64,000 nt of DNA from Aggregatibacter kilianii (GTDB taxonomy: Bacteria; Pseudomonadota; Gammaproteobacteria; Enterobacterales; Pasteurellaceae): positions 186,001 to 250,000 of the forward strand of contig NZ_NRCJ01000001.1 in NCBI RefSeq assembly GCF_003129965.1, written 5' to 3'. Positions 19,263-27,932 of this stretch are shown here, one piece after another (position 1 is the stretch's first letter; every line of letters begins with the position of its first letter). The position numbers and the translations under genes were made by a program. The notes below the pieces were generated by a model that worked only from the letters and a program-made list of their open reading frames with translations, made no database searches and was not told where the DNA came from.

Positions 19263-20562
19263 TTCTTCTTATTCCTTTGACAAAACCGAACATCATTTTA
19301 AAGTCCGACCATTTCGGCACGATGTTCATAAATGCACCGCTGTGCGTAACCTGATCGAAAGCCTTCAAACGTAAAACCAAATCCATTGTGTAAGCGACGG
19401 TGGTTGCTAATGAAGCGCCGATTAAACCGAACAGTGGCACTAAACATAAACTTAAGGTTGCATTAATGCCGAAAACCCAATAGGAGTTTTTCAAATTCAG
19501 TTCGGCAAATCCGCGGGCGGCAAGATCGTTGGCTAAAATGCGCGATGGCGTCCACGCCAAAATCCCCGGCAACAGCAACAACACCACATAAACCGCTTGG
19601 TTGTAGGCTTCACCGAATAATAAATCCACCACAACAGGGGCGACGACGGCAAAAGCAACACCGATAATTAACGTCACCAATAAAGTCATTCTTGCGCTGT
19701 CTAAGGTCAGTTTTGCCACTTCTTTGGCATCGCTACCCTCGCCTAATTTATTGGATAAGCGCGGTAATAACACGGTGCTCACTGCTTGCGACGGCAACCA
19801 AAGTTTTTCCGCCAACTGCATTCCCACGGAATAAATCCCCACCACTACCGGCGTGGTGAAATAGCCGAGAATCAACAGCGAAGAACGGTAATTCAGCAAC
19901 GTAATAATGTTACTTAAATGGGATTTCAGTCCGTAACCGATAAATTCACGCAAGAACTTAAAAATCGGATAAGTTTCGATTTTGATGAGCTTCAAAATGA
20001 TCCGCATCAAAATGATAAAACTCAGCCAATGGCTCACTACATAAGCAATCAGTACGGATTCCACATTATTCGACAGCAACACCGCAATGAGTGAAATAAC
20101 GAAAATCATCGCCGGTTGCGCTACACATAAGATGTTGAACCATTTAAAATTCTGCATTGCCTGCACGAGGGACGGCAACACAGTGAAAAAAGTTTGCGGC
20201 AACAGTGAAGCAATAGATAAATACAGCAACATTACCGGTACGTCTTTAAAGAAATAGGCGCCGAAATAATGCACCACTACCGTTAAAACTAACGCGGTCA
20301 GCAGTGAAATCAAGGTTAACAACACCAAATTGGCATATAACGCCTGTCTTTCATTCACAATTTTTCTGCCGATGGCGTAAATGTTGACGCTTTGCAAACC
20401 GAAGGTAATCATTTGCGAGAACAACGTCGGCAATAAAATCGCTAAGGTGTATTGCCCCATTTGTTCCGTGCCAAGACCTCTGGCGATAATAATCAGGGTC
20501 ACGACTTGTAACACGCCGACTAAAATTTGTCTGACAAAAACCATCGATATCAAATTAATCAT
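19252..20562 (-). CDS. wzx: Polysaccharide repeat-unit flippase Wzx
   Basis: MOP-superfamily lipid-linked oligosaccharide flippase. Seen: about twelve to fourteen hydrophobic helices over 436 residues, beginning NLISMVFVRQILVGVLQVVTLIIIARGLGTEQMGQYTLAI, the typical Polysacc_synt N terminus, and a mid-protein segment GYFTTPVVVGIYSVGMQLAEKLW. Expected to move undecaprenyl-linked repeat units to the periplasmic face for Wzy. Four bases separate it from the upstream glycosyltransferase. Together with wzy, wza and wzc it defines a Wzx/Wzy-dependent route. Confidence 0.9.
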   Translation of the reverse strand: MINLISMVFVRQILVGVLQVVTLIIIARGLGTEQMGQYTLAILLPTLFSQMITFGLQSVNIYAIGRKIVNERQALYANLVLLTLISLLTALVLTVVVHYFGAYFFKDVPVMLLYLSIASLLPQTFFTVLPSLVQAMQNFKWFNILCVAQPAMIFVISLIAVLLSNNVESVLIAYVVSHWLSFIILMRIILKLIKIETYPIFKFLREFIGYGLKSHLSNIITLLNYRSSLLILGYFTTPVVVGIYSVGMQLAEKLWLPSQAVSTVLLPRLSNKLGEGSDAKEVAKLTLDSARMTLLVTLIIGVAFAVVAPVVVDLLFGEAYNQAVYVVLLLLPGILAWTPSRILANDLAARGFAELNLKNSYWVFGINATLSLCLVPLFGLIGASLATTVAYTMDLVLRLKAFDQVTHSGAFMNIVPKWSDFKMMFGFVKGIRRNAR

Positions 20563-20566
20563 AGTG

Positions 20567-21724
20567 TTATTTATTCTTTAAAATAGCTTCATAAATCCCG
20601 TGCAATCTGCGCACAAACGCCGATTCGGAATAGGTGGCGATACAACGGGTTTTGATCGATTCATGATCAAACTTATCCCGATTCGCCAATAAATCTAAAA
20701 TACCTTGCGCCAAGGCGCTTTTATCATTCACCGGAACAAACAAACCATCCTGCTCCGTTAAAATCGACTCCGGCCCACCACATAAGGTCGCCACCACCGG
20801 TGTGCCTTGCGACAAGGCTTCAATCACCACCACACCGAAAGTTTCAATATGGCTGGACAGCACAAAGGCTTGGCTTTCTTGCATTAAACGACGCACCTCG
20901 GGGCGAGTCTGTGCACCGAGTAACACCACATTATTTTGTAATCCAAGTTGCGTAATTAATGAGGATAAATTGGCTTTTTCCGGACCGTCGCCGGCAATCA
21001 TTAAACGCAAGTGCGGGTGCGTTTTCAACACGATCACAAAGGCATTAATCAGTACATCAAAACCTTTCTTTTGATGCAAAAAACCCACGGCACAAAGCTG
21101 TTCTTTTCTGGCAACATCAACACCGTTTTGCTCAATAAACACGTTATCCAGCAGATTCGGGAACACTTCCCAATCTTTGCCGTTTAACATCGCTTTTAAA
21201 ATATCCGCTAAACTTTTGCTGACCGCCAACAATTTTCCTGCGCCCTGTTCGGCACGTTTTAATTGTGGTAATTCCCAATTTTGCACCAAGCCTCGACCAT
21301 ACACGGTGCTGTGTTCGGTGACACAATAAGGAATGTTGTATTTGTCATGAATGGCAACGGCTAAAGGCCCTGCGTGTAACAAACTATGCACGTGCAATAC
21401 ATCAGGTTTGCCTTGCTCTTTCACATAGCGTTCAAATAACGCAAGACCGGCATTTACCCAGCGTTTGCTGTCCACATAAGGCACTTTGGGGAACCACGCC
21501 ACGCCGTGTTTGAAATAAGTGGCGACGTCACCGTCTTGCCATAATTCTTCATCATATCTGCCGAACACCGCGCGTTTGCCTAAACGCAAAGAACGCAACT
21601 GCGGTACGATAACGCCGACTTTGTCCCCGCTACGCGCCAACGCCTGCGCCTGTTCTCGAAAGAAACAGCCGTTTAAATCGTTTTGATGTAACGGATACCA
21701 AGAAGGCAACAGCAAAATATGCAT
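20567..21724 (-). CDS. GT4-type glycosyltransferase (second of three)
   Basis: Predicted retaining GT-B glycosyltransferase. Seen: the N-terminal LLLPSWYPLHQNDLNGCFFREQAQALARSGDKV, HVHSLLHAGPLAVA, VTEHSTVYGRG, and the C-terminal domain with LMIAGDGPEKANL, LGAQTRPEVRRLM and the E-x7-E segment SSHIETFGVVVIEALSQGTPVVAT that contacts the nucleotide-sugar donor. 385 residues. It starts at the ATG that overlaps the preceding gene's stop by one base. Specificity unknown. Confidence 0.88.
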   Translation of the reverse strand: MHILLLPSWYPLHQNDLNGCFFREQAQALARSGDKVGVIVPQLRSLRLGKRAVFGRYDEELWQDGDVATYFKHGVAWFPKVPYVDSKRWVNAGLALFERYVKEQGKPDVLHVHSLLHAGPLAVAIHDKYNIPYCVTEHSTVYGRGLVQNWELPQLKRAEQGAGKLLAVSKSLADILKAMLNGKDWEVFPNLLDNVFIEQNGVDVARKEQLCAVGFLHQKKGFDVLINAFVIVLKTHPHLRLMIAGDGPEKANLSSLITQLGLQNNVVLLGAQTRPEVRRLMQESQAFVLSSHIETFGVVVIEALSQGTPVVATLCGGPESILTEQDGLFVPVNDKSALAQGILDLLANRDKFDHESIKTRCIATYSESAFVRRLHGIYEAILKNK

Positions 21725-22827
21725 TACAATTCCTTATACAAACGTAACAGTTTTTGCGCGTATTCTTTCGGTTCGCACTCGCGAATAATCAAATCGTAGG
21801 CATTTTTGACCGCACTTTCTGTCTGATTTTTCTCATCGAGGGTTTTAATCACCGCTTCCGCCATGGCAGGAATATCTCGCGGTTCAATCAAATGCCCCGT
21901 TTGGTCATTAATAACGATTTCTTCAATACCGGCAGCACGGAAGGCACACACCGGCACTTTCATGATCATAGCTTCGACGATGGAATTGGACAGTCCTGCA
22001 CCGGTATCACCGTCCACCACTAAGGGACTAACGAATACGTCGATGTCATCCATAAAGGTGGCGACATCGGTAATTCTGCCTAAAAATTGCACCTGCTGAT
22101 CGATACCTAAATCCACCGCCAGTGTTTCCAATGTGGCGCGATGATTACCGTCACCGCCAATAACAAAACGGAGTTGTCGATCCGCATTGTTTTTCAGCAT
22201 GTATTTGGCTAATTCCAAAAACAGTTCCACGCTACGTCCTTCACGCAAGGCGGATAAAGTACCGATAGTGAAATTCTCTTTGTCTAGCGATTTCATCGGC
22301 TTGTCCGTCGGCGTTAAACGATAGGCGTTATACACATAGTCGGTTTGTGCTGCCGGATAGCCATAACGAATCAGTTTTTGCTGTTCCAACTTGCAATTAC
22401 CTAAACCACGCACGCCCATTTTGCTGAAAAACGGCACGACTTTTTGATAAGTTTCATGATCCAAGCCACGGGATGTCCAGAAAATCTTCACGTTTTTATT
22501 TTTGAAGCATTTCTTTGCCAACCAGATAAACGGCAACGGACGCGCCATTTGGGCATGAATCACATCAATTCGATTGTCGTTGACGGTTTTCACCAGCTTA
22601 AACACATAATCAAGGAGTTTAAGCGGATTTTTGGTGTGACAATCTGCGTTAATTTGCTGCACGCCAAGTTTTTCGATACGTTCAAATAACGGGCCTGTTT
22701 TGCCAAATACCCCAACGAATTCCACCAATGGCGTTAATTCCGTGGCGGCAATCAGCGTGGCAATTTCCGTGCCGCCGATATGCCCCATATCACTTACCAG
22801 CAATACGCGTAAATTTTCTCGCTCCAT
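21724..22827 (-). CDS. GT4-type glycosyltransferase (third of three)
   Basis: Predicted GT-B glycosyltransferase. Seen: VLLVSDMGHIGGTEIATLIAATEL at the N terminus, IDVIHAQMARPLPFIWLAKK, GTLSALREGRSVELFLEL, FVIGGDGNHRATLETLA, FLGRITDVATFMDDIDVFVSPLV and SNSIVEAMIMKVPVCAFRAAG as the donor-binding helix. 367 residues. The ATG at 22827 follows AGGA and sits seven bases after the wbpE stop; a TTG one codon earlier is less likely. As the first transferase after the amino-uronic acid genes it may add that sugar, which is inference only. Confidence 0.87.
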   Translation of the reverse strand: MERENLRVLLVSDMGHIGGTEIATLIAATELTPLVEFVGVFGKTGPLFERIEKLGVQQINADCHTKNPLKLLDYVFKLVKTVNDNRIDVIHAQMARPLPFIWLAKKCFKNKNVKIFWTSRGLDHETYQKVVPFFSKMGVRGLGNCKLEQQKLIRYGYPAAQTDYVYNAYRLTPTDKPMKSLDKENFTIGTLSALREGRSVELFLELAKYMLKNNADRQLRFVIGGDGNHRATLETLAVDLGIDQQVQFLGRITDVATFMDDIDVFVSPLVVDGDTGAGLSNSIVEAMIMKVPVCAFRAAGIEEIVINDQTGHLIEPRDIPAMAEAVIKTLDEKNQTESAVKNAYDLIIRECEPKEYAQKLLRLYKEL

Positions 22828-22836
22828 CAATCAATC

Positions 22837-23913
22837 CTACGCCAACGCCTCAACGATGATTTGCTGTTCTTCTAAAGTCATATACGGATGCATCGGCAAG
22901 CTCATAACACGTTCTGCGATCTTATCGCCAATCGGTAAATTCGATTGCGCATCGGCAACTGCCGGTTGTTTATTTAGCGGAATCGGATAATGCACGGCAG
23001 TCGGAATACCTTGTGCTTTCAGTTTTTCCTGCACTTCGGCACGGTTATCTACTTGAATCGTATATTGCGCCCAAGCACTACGGTTATGTTCTTCCACGAA
23101 CGGTGTGGAGGTAATGCCTGCGGCTTGGAATAAATCGTTGTAGTTTGCAGCTACGACCTGACGGGCAAGGATTTCATCTTCTAAGATTTCCAATTTCGGC
23201 AATAAAATGGCTGCCTGCAAGGTATCCAAACGACTGTTTACGCCCACACGAATATGATGGTAACGACGATCTTGTCCATGACGCGCAATTTGACGAATCA
23301 CGGTTGCTAATGTTTCATCGTTAGTGAAAATCGCCCCGCCGTCGCCGTAGCAACCCAAAGGTTTGCTCGGGAAAAAGCTGGTGCAAGAAATGGTAGATAA
23401 ATTACCGCTCTTACGGCCTTTATAGGTTGCACCGAAACTTTGCGCCGCATCTTCAATCACCGGCAGGTTGTATTTTTGCGCAACCTGATTAATAGCATCA
23501 AAATCAGCACATTGACCGTACAAACTCACCGGAATAATCGCTTTGGTGCGTGGCGTAATCGCTGCTTCCAATTTCGCGACATCAAGATTGTAGGTTTTAG
23601 GATCGACGTCCACATAAACCGGTTTCGCACCTAATAGCGCCACAGTTTCTGCAGTAGCGATATAAGTAAAGCCTGGGGTAATCACTTCATCGCCCACACC
23701 AATCCCCAATGCCATTTGCGCAATTTGCAAGGCATCGGTGCCGTTGGCACAAGTAATGCAATATTTTGCGCCTGTGTAAGCTGCTAGCTTTTCTTCCAGC
23801 TCGGTCACTTCCGGCCCTAAAATATATTTTCCGTGGGTTAATACTTTCTGAATGCCCGCATCAATTTTGGCTTTAATGCGTGCTTGCTGTGCGTTTAAAT
23901 CAATAAATTCCAT
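22837..23913 (-). CDS. wbpE: UDP-sugar 3-aminotransferase WbpE/WlbC
   Basis: PLP enzyme that aminates the 3-keto group of UDP-2-acetamido-2-deoxy-3-keto-glucuronic acid with glutamate as donor. Seen: FIDLNAQQARIKAKIDAGIQKVL, CANGTDALQIAQMALG, EDAAQSFGATYKGRKSG and K184 in TSFFPSKPLGCYGDGGAIF, the PLP Schiff-base lysine, then RHGQDRRYHHIRVGVNSRLDTLQAAIL. 358 residues and strongly like Pseudomonas WbpE along its length. It follows wbpD by 13 bases. Together with wbpB and wbpD it forms the standard set for a 2,3-diacetamido-uronic acid. Confidence 0.93.
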   Translation of the reverse strand: MEFIDLNAQQARIKAKIDAGIQKVLTHGKYILGPEVTELEEKLAAYTGAKYCITCANGTDALQIAQMALGIGVGDEVITPGFTYIATAETVALLGAKPVYVDVDPKTYNLDVAKLEAAITPRTKAIIPVSLYGQCADFDAINQVAQKYNLPVIEDAAQSFGATYKGRKSGNLSTISCTSFFPSKPLGCYGDGGAIFTNDETLATVIRQIARHGQDRRYHHIRVGVNSRLDTLQAAILLPKLEILEDEILARQVVAANYNDLFQAAGITSTPFVEEHNRSAWAQYTIQVDNRAEVQEKLKAQGIPTAVHYPIPLNKQPAVADAQSNLPIGDKIAERVMSLPMHPYMTLEEQQIIVEALA

Positions 23914-23926
23914 CTTGCTTCCCCAT

Positions 23927-24502
23927 TTACAATTTCGTCACTTTGTTACCGTCTAAGCGATAAATCGCACCCGTATGTTCACAACGGGCTTCGCCTTGAC
24001 CTTCCAAAGGCAAATCAAGCTGTTCGCCGTATTCGCTCATCCAACCGATTTGTTTCGCCGGCACGCCGACCATCAGGGCATAATCCGGTACATCACGATT
24101 AATCACCGCACCGGCGCCGATAAAGGCATAAGCACCAATGGTCACGCCACACACAATGGTGGAATTGGCACCAAGGGTCGCGCCTTTTTTCACAAGGGTA
24201 TCGCGATATTCGCTTTTTCGTTCAATCAGAGAACGCGGGTTATAAACGTTGGTAAATACCATGCTTGGCCCGCAAAATACGCCCTCTTCCAAATGCACGT
24301 TGTCATACACGGAAACGTTATTTTGCACTTTGCATTTATCCCCGATGGTGACTTTGTTGCCGACAAACACATTTTGTCCCAGTGACACGCCTTTGCCGAT
24401 TTTGGCGCCGCCGCAAACGTGAGCGAAATGCCAAATACGCGAACCTTCGCCGATTTGCGCGCCTTCATCAATGATCGCGGTTTCGTGTTGATAGTAATCC
24501 AT
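23927..24502 (-). CDS. wbpD: UDP-sugar 3-N-acetyltransferase WbpD/WlbB
   Basis: Left-handed beta-helix acetyltransferase that acetylates the 3-amino group using acetyl-CoA. Seen: hexapeptide repeats throughout ([32 protein letters not shown]), the family segment [29 protein letters not shown], and [20 protein letters not shown] near the end. 191 residues from the start at 24502, matching WbpD (about 192). An in-frame ATG at 24529 has no better ribosome-binding site. The 95-base spacer to wbpB holds an uptake sequence. Confidence 0.92.
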   Translation of the reverse strand: MDYYQHETAIIDEGAQIGEGSRIWHFAHVCGGAKIGKGVSLGQNVFVGNKVTIGDKCKVQNNVSVYDNVHLEEGVFCGPSMVFTNVYNPRSLIERKSEYRDTLVKKGATLGANSTIVCGVTIGAYAFIGAGAVINRDVPDYALMVGVPAKQIGWMSEYGEQLDLPLEGQGEARCEHTGAIYRLDGNKVTKL

Positions 24503-24597
24503 CGCTTTTTTATCCGTTGTGAAAAACATTTAAAAAATCGACCGCACTTTTGACGTTATCCGCCCAAAGCGCAGTCGATATCCTTATACAAAATTTC

Positions 24598-25545
24598 CTA
24601 TTTCAATACTTTCGCTAAGAACGGATGCGGGTGTGCTGGGTTCTTAATGATGTCTGCCGTACGAATGTGTTCTACGGTTTCAATGGCGGTGCGGTTTTCT
24701 TCCAAACCATAGCCTTTGCCTTCCAACACTAATTGATAGTTTTGGGTGTGCAAATCCGTAAAGCCACCGGAAAATTCCAGTTCTTCGTTTTCGATGGTAA
24801 TGCTGCGGTAAGTGAGTTTTTCACCTTGTATCGCATTTGGTGGGAGATTATTGGCATCAATGGATAAGAACCAACGCACGCGCGCACGTTCATATTCCAA
24901 ATAGCCGGAAACGGTTTTTTCATCGCGGTAATACACTTCGTTTTTGACCACTTTGCCGAAAATGAAATGCAACATATCGTAGAAATGCACGCCGATATTG
25001 GTTGCTACACCGCCGGATTTTTCATCGAAACCTTTCCAAGATTTCAAATACCATTTTCCGCGTGAAGTGAGATAGGTTAAATCAACGTCAAACACTTTAT
25101 CTGCCGGAGCGGCAGCCACTTTGTCGCGTAATGCAATAATGGATGGATGCAGTCGTAATTGCAGAATAGAATTGACTTTGGCGCCGTATTTCTTTTCGTA
25201 CTGACTTAACATATCCAAATCGGAAGAATTCAACACCAACGGTTTTTCACAAATTACATCAATGCCGTTTTTCAGTGCGAATTTCATGTGTGGTGCGTGT
25301 AAGTAGTTTGGCGAGCAAATGGCAACGTAGTCCAACTTTTCACCTTTTAATTTTTGATCTTCCACAAAGGCTTCGAATTCTTCAAACTCGGTGAAAAATT
25401 CCGCTTCAGGGAAGTGGCTGTCCATGATCCCGACAGAATCATTCACGTCCATCGCCACCACCAGGGTATTGCCGGTATCTTTAATTGCTCTTAAATGTCG
25501 GGGGGCGATGTAACCGCCCGCACCGATTAATGCAAATTTTTTCAT
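24598..25545 (-). CDS. wbpB: UDP-GlcNAcA 3-dehydrogenase WbpB/WlbA
   Basis: Gfo/Idh/MocA-family oxidoreductase that oxidises C3 of UDP-N-acetyl-glucosaminuronic acid with a tightly bound NAD. Seen: the dinucleotide loop FALIGAGGYIAPRHLRAIKDTG at the N terminus, YVAICSPNYLH, the CEKPLV motif, and YLTSRGKWYLKSWKG plus GVATNIGVHFYDMLHFIFGK, all characteristic of WbpB/WlbA. 315 residues (WbpB about 316). Second gene of the operon, 19 bases after the dehydrogenase gene. Confidence 0.94.
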   Translation of the reverse strand: MKKFALIGAGGYIAPRHLRAIKDTGNTLVVAMDVNDSVGIMDSHFPEAEFFTEFEEFEAFVEDQKLKGEKLDYVAICSPNYLHAPHMKFALKNGIDVICEKPLVLNSSDLDMLSQYEKKYGAKVNSILQLRLHPSIIALRDKVAAAPADKVFDVDLTYLTSRGKWYLKSWKGFDEKSGGVATNIGVHFYDMLHFIFGKVVKNEVYYRDEKTVSGYLEYERARVRWFLSIDANNLPPNAIQGEKLTYRSITIENEELEFSGGFTDLHTQNYQLVLEGKGYGLEENRTAIETVEHIRTADIIKNPAHPHPFLAKVLK

Positions 25546-25564
25546 ATTCTGCTTTCCTTAAAAT

Positions 25565-26860
25565 TTATAAACGGAACACGCTGAAACCTTGCTCTGCCAA
25601 GGTGTCGCGATTAAAGAGACTTTTCACGTCCGCCAATACCGGTTTTTCGGTGCGAACATAAGAACGCAAGGTTTTAGAATCCAAATCACGGAATTCTTTA
25701 TGCCCCACGGCAACCACCAAGGTATCCACCGGGTGTTTGGCATCAATGGAAGCGAGTTCTAAACCGTATTCTTCCTTCACTTCCTCTGCGTCTGCCCAAG
25801 GGTCGGCAATCACCACTTCCACGCCCCAGTTTTCAAATTCTTTGATCATATTCACCACTTTACTGTTGCGAATATCCGGGCAGTTTTCTTTGAAAGTCAC
25901 ACCTAAAATACCCACTTTGGCACGCGCCACATCAATATTGTTATTGATCATCATTTTAATGGTGCTTTGAGCTACATAATTCGCCATATCGTCATTAATA
26001 CGACGACCGGCTAAAATCACTTGCGGGTTATAGCCTACTTCTTCCGCTTTATGGGTAAGATAATAAGGATCCACACCGATACAGTGTCCACCCACTAAGC
26101 CCGGACGGAATGGCAAGAAGTTCCATTTACTGCCGGCAGCTTCCAACACATCTAAGGTATCAATGCCGATACGCTCAAAAATAATGGATAGCTCATTGAT
26201 TAACGCAATATTCAAATCGCGTTGGGTGTTTTCAATCACTTTCGCCGCTTCCGCCACTTTAATGCTAGACGCTTTATGGGTGCCTGCTGTGATGATGCTT
26301 CCGTAAATTGCATCCACAATATCTGCAATTTCCGGTGTGCTACCGCTGGTGATTTTCTTAATTTTGGTTAACGTATTAACTTTATCGCCCGGGTTAATGC
26401 GCTCAGGGCTGTATCCAACAAAGAAATCCTCATTGAATTTCAAACCGGAAACCTGCTCTAAAATCGGCACGCACACTTCTTCGGTTGCACCCGGGTAAAC
26501 TGTGGATTCATATACCACAATGTCACCTTTTTTCAGCACTTGACCGACGGTTTTGCTCGCTTTTTGTAATGGAGTGAGATCAGGACGATTGACATCGTCG
26601 ATAGGGGTTGGCACAGTCACAATAAAGAAATTACATTCTTTTAACTTCGCCAAATCTGCGGTATAGGAAAGATGCGTTGCGGCCTTTAAATCTGCCGGTG
26701 CCACTTCCAATGTGCGATCTTTACCTGATGTTAATTCCTCAATTCGCTCCTGATTAATATCAAAACCTACAGTTGCGATTTTTTTGCCAAACTCGACGGC
26801 TAAAGGTAAACCTACATAACCCAAGCCAACGACGCCGATTTTATAATTTTTAAGATCCAT
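25565..26860 (-). CDS. wbpA: UDP-N-acetylglucosamine 6-dehydrogenase (WbpA/TviB type)
   Basis: Oxidises UDP-GlcNAc twice to UDP-GlcNAc-uronic acid, the first step of the amino-uronic acid branch. Seen: NAD loop IGVVGLGYVGLPLAVEFGK, VTVPTPID, VYESTVYPGATEE, SPERINPGD, the active-site Cys in FRPGLVGGHCIGVDPYYL, and FKENCPDIRNSK. About 431 residues. Sequence character is closest to TviB/WbpO-like dehydrogenases, but the following wbpB-D-E genes argue for the WbpA role. Start: ATG at 26860 has GAG six to nine bases upstream; an ATG at 26869 is an alternative. First gene of the leftward polysaccharide operon. Confidence 0.9.
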   Translation of the reverse strand: MDLKNYKIGVVGLGYVGLPLAVEFGKKIATVGFDINQERIEELTSGKDRTLEVAPADLKAATHLSYTADLAKLKECNFFIVTVPTPIDDVNRPDLTPLQKASKTVGQVLKKGDIVVYESTVYPGATEEVCVPILEQVSGLKFNEDFFVGYSPERINPGDKVNTLTKIKKITSGSTPEIADIVDAIYGSIITAGTHKASSIKVAEAAKVIENTQRDLNIALINELSIIFERIGIDTLDVLEAAGSKWNFLPFRPGLVGGHCIGVDPYYLTHKAEEVGYNPQVILAGRRINDDMANYVAQSTIKMMINNNIDVARAKVGILGVTFKENCPDIRNSKVVNMIKEFENWGVEVVIADPWADAEEVKEEYGLELASIDAKHPVDTLVVAVGHKEFRDLDSKTLRSYVRTEKPVLADVKSLFNRDTLAEQGFSVFRL

Positions 26861-26869
26861 AGATGACAT

Positions 26870-27573
26870 CTCTGTGTATTTAACTTAATGGCTTGAATTT
26901 ATCTTTACATACTTGAAAAATCCCGCCACCCATAAAAAATCCCGATAAATATTATTTAATAGAACTAGATGTGATACAGCTAGGACTTTAAATCGATAAA
27001 AATAGTTCATAAAGAAAATCTGGTCTAACCACTAAACAAAATTAAAAAAACCGATAATAAAAAACAGCAATAAAATCGCAACAGATTGATATATAACCAA
27101 ATTTCATTATAAACACAAAAACAAAACCTATCCAAATAGGATTTTAAAAATAATATTAGAATATAAAAATAAAAGGAAAATACACTTCTAAAAATATAAA
27201 AACAGAGAATAAATTAGCAATAAAAATAAAATGCAAAAATTCAGGTAAAACTTTTTTATAAAAACATCACAAAAAAAACATTTAAATGATATTTTTTAAA
27301 ATAAAAACAATTAACATATAAACCTATAGAATATAAAAGCCCAAAAAATACAGCAACCAAAGCAATGATAACAAAAGAAAAAAAACAAGTTAAAACAGAA
27401 CTAACATAGAGGAGAAAAGTAAAAGTCAGGAATAAAAAAACAAAATAAAATAAAAAGAATAAATAAAACAAATCAGAAAACCTGTCTTCTTTATACAGAG
27501 AAAGAAATGCTTACATTATTGACACAAGAATCACAATTGCTTACACAAAACTTACAAAGCAATCAAAAATAAA
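26870..27573. other. AT-rich, strand-asymmetric spacer upstream of the polysaccharide operon
   Basis: About 700 bases without a convincing gene. The plus strand is extremely A-rich with few G, so a leftward leader RNA would be U-rich. It must contain the promoter of the polysaccharide operon, but no clear -35/-10 pair and no good RfaH ops element was found. A 71-codon minus-strand frame (27256-27471) is made almost only of Phe, Leu, Val and Tyr, begins with TTG, and looks like a composition artefact. Confidence 0.6.
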
Positions 27574-27599
27574 ACCGCACTTTTAATAAAAAGTGCGGT
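27574..27599 (-). terminator. Inverted uptake-sequence terminator after cbpM
   Basis: ACCGCACTTTT (27574-27584) and AAAAGTGCGGT (27589-27599) form a tight hairpin; on the minus strand it is followed by TTTTATTTTTG. It lies 20 bases beyond the cbpM stop. Confidence 0.82.
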
Positions 27600-27618
27600 G
27601 GATTTTTCAGGTATTTTA

Positions 27619-27912
27619 TTAACGATCGTTTAACAATGAAATCGGTCTGGTTTGTTTACGCAACTCCTCCACTTCATCCAACAACTGCATAATCAAGCTT
27701 AACGCCGGCATGCTGGCATCAAAATCATGACTCAAACGATGTGCCCGACGCACGCGCGCCATTTGGAATCCGCTGAATACTGCGTGCTCCGGATGTCCTT
27801 CCACAGAAATAATACCTTCATCAATCAACGCCAGCAGCCATTGACGCTCACCGGCACACACATTTAACATTTCACTAAAACTCAGTTTAATATCAATATC
27901 TTGATTCATCAT
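27619..27912 (-). CDS. cbpM: Chaperone modulator CbpM
   Basis: Small MerR-like protein that binds the J-domain of CbpA and blocks its co-chaperone and DNA-binding activity. Seen: 97 residues with a predicted winged-helix start (LSFSEMLNVCAGERQWLLALIDEGIISVEG) and the segment FSGFQMARVRRAHRLSHDFDASMPALSLIMQLLDEVEELR, which fits the CbpM family. AAGGA precedes two consecutive ATG codons at 27912 and 27909; either may be used. It follows cbpA by 20 bases, the usual operon order. Confidence 0.86.
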   Translation of the reverse strand: MMNQDIDIKLSFSEMLNVCAGERQWLLALIDEGIISVEGHPEHAVFSGFQMARVRRAHRLSHDFDASMPALSLIMQLLDEVEELRKQTRPISLLNDR

Positions 27913-27932
27913 ATTAAGTCCTTATTCTTCCA

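Noticed and set aside
24598-26869. UDP-ManNAcA pathway (WecB/WecC type) for the first operon genes
   Set aside because: No 2-epimerase is present, and the following wbpB-D-E genes specifically fit a 2,3-diacetamido-glucuronic acid route.
26900-27000. Possible JUMPstart/ops (RfaH) element upstream of the polysaccharide operon
   Set aside because: The minus strand has TAGCTGT and, well downstream, GGGTGGCGGGA, but these do not match the ops core GGCGGTAG closely enough and the spacing is wrong.
27256-27471. 71-codon minus-strand frame in the AT-rich spacer, hydrophobic throughout
   Set aside because: Starts with TTG, no ribosome-binding site, composition almost only Phe, Leu, Val, Tyr and Ile as expected from translating T-rich DNA.
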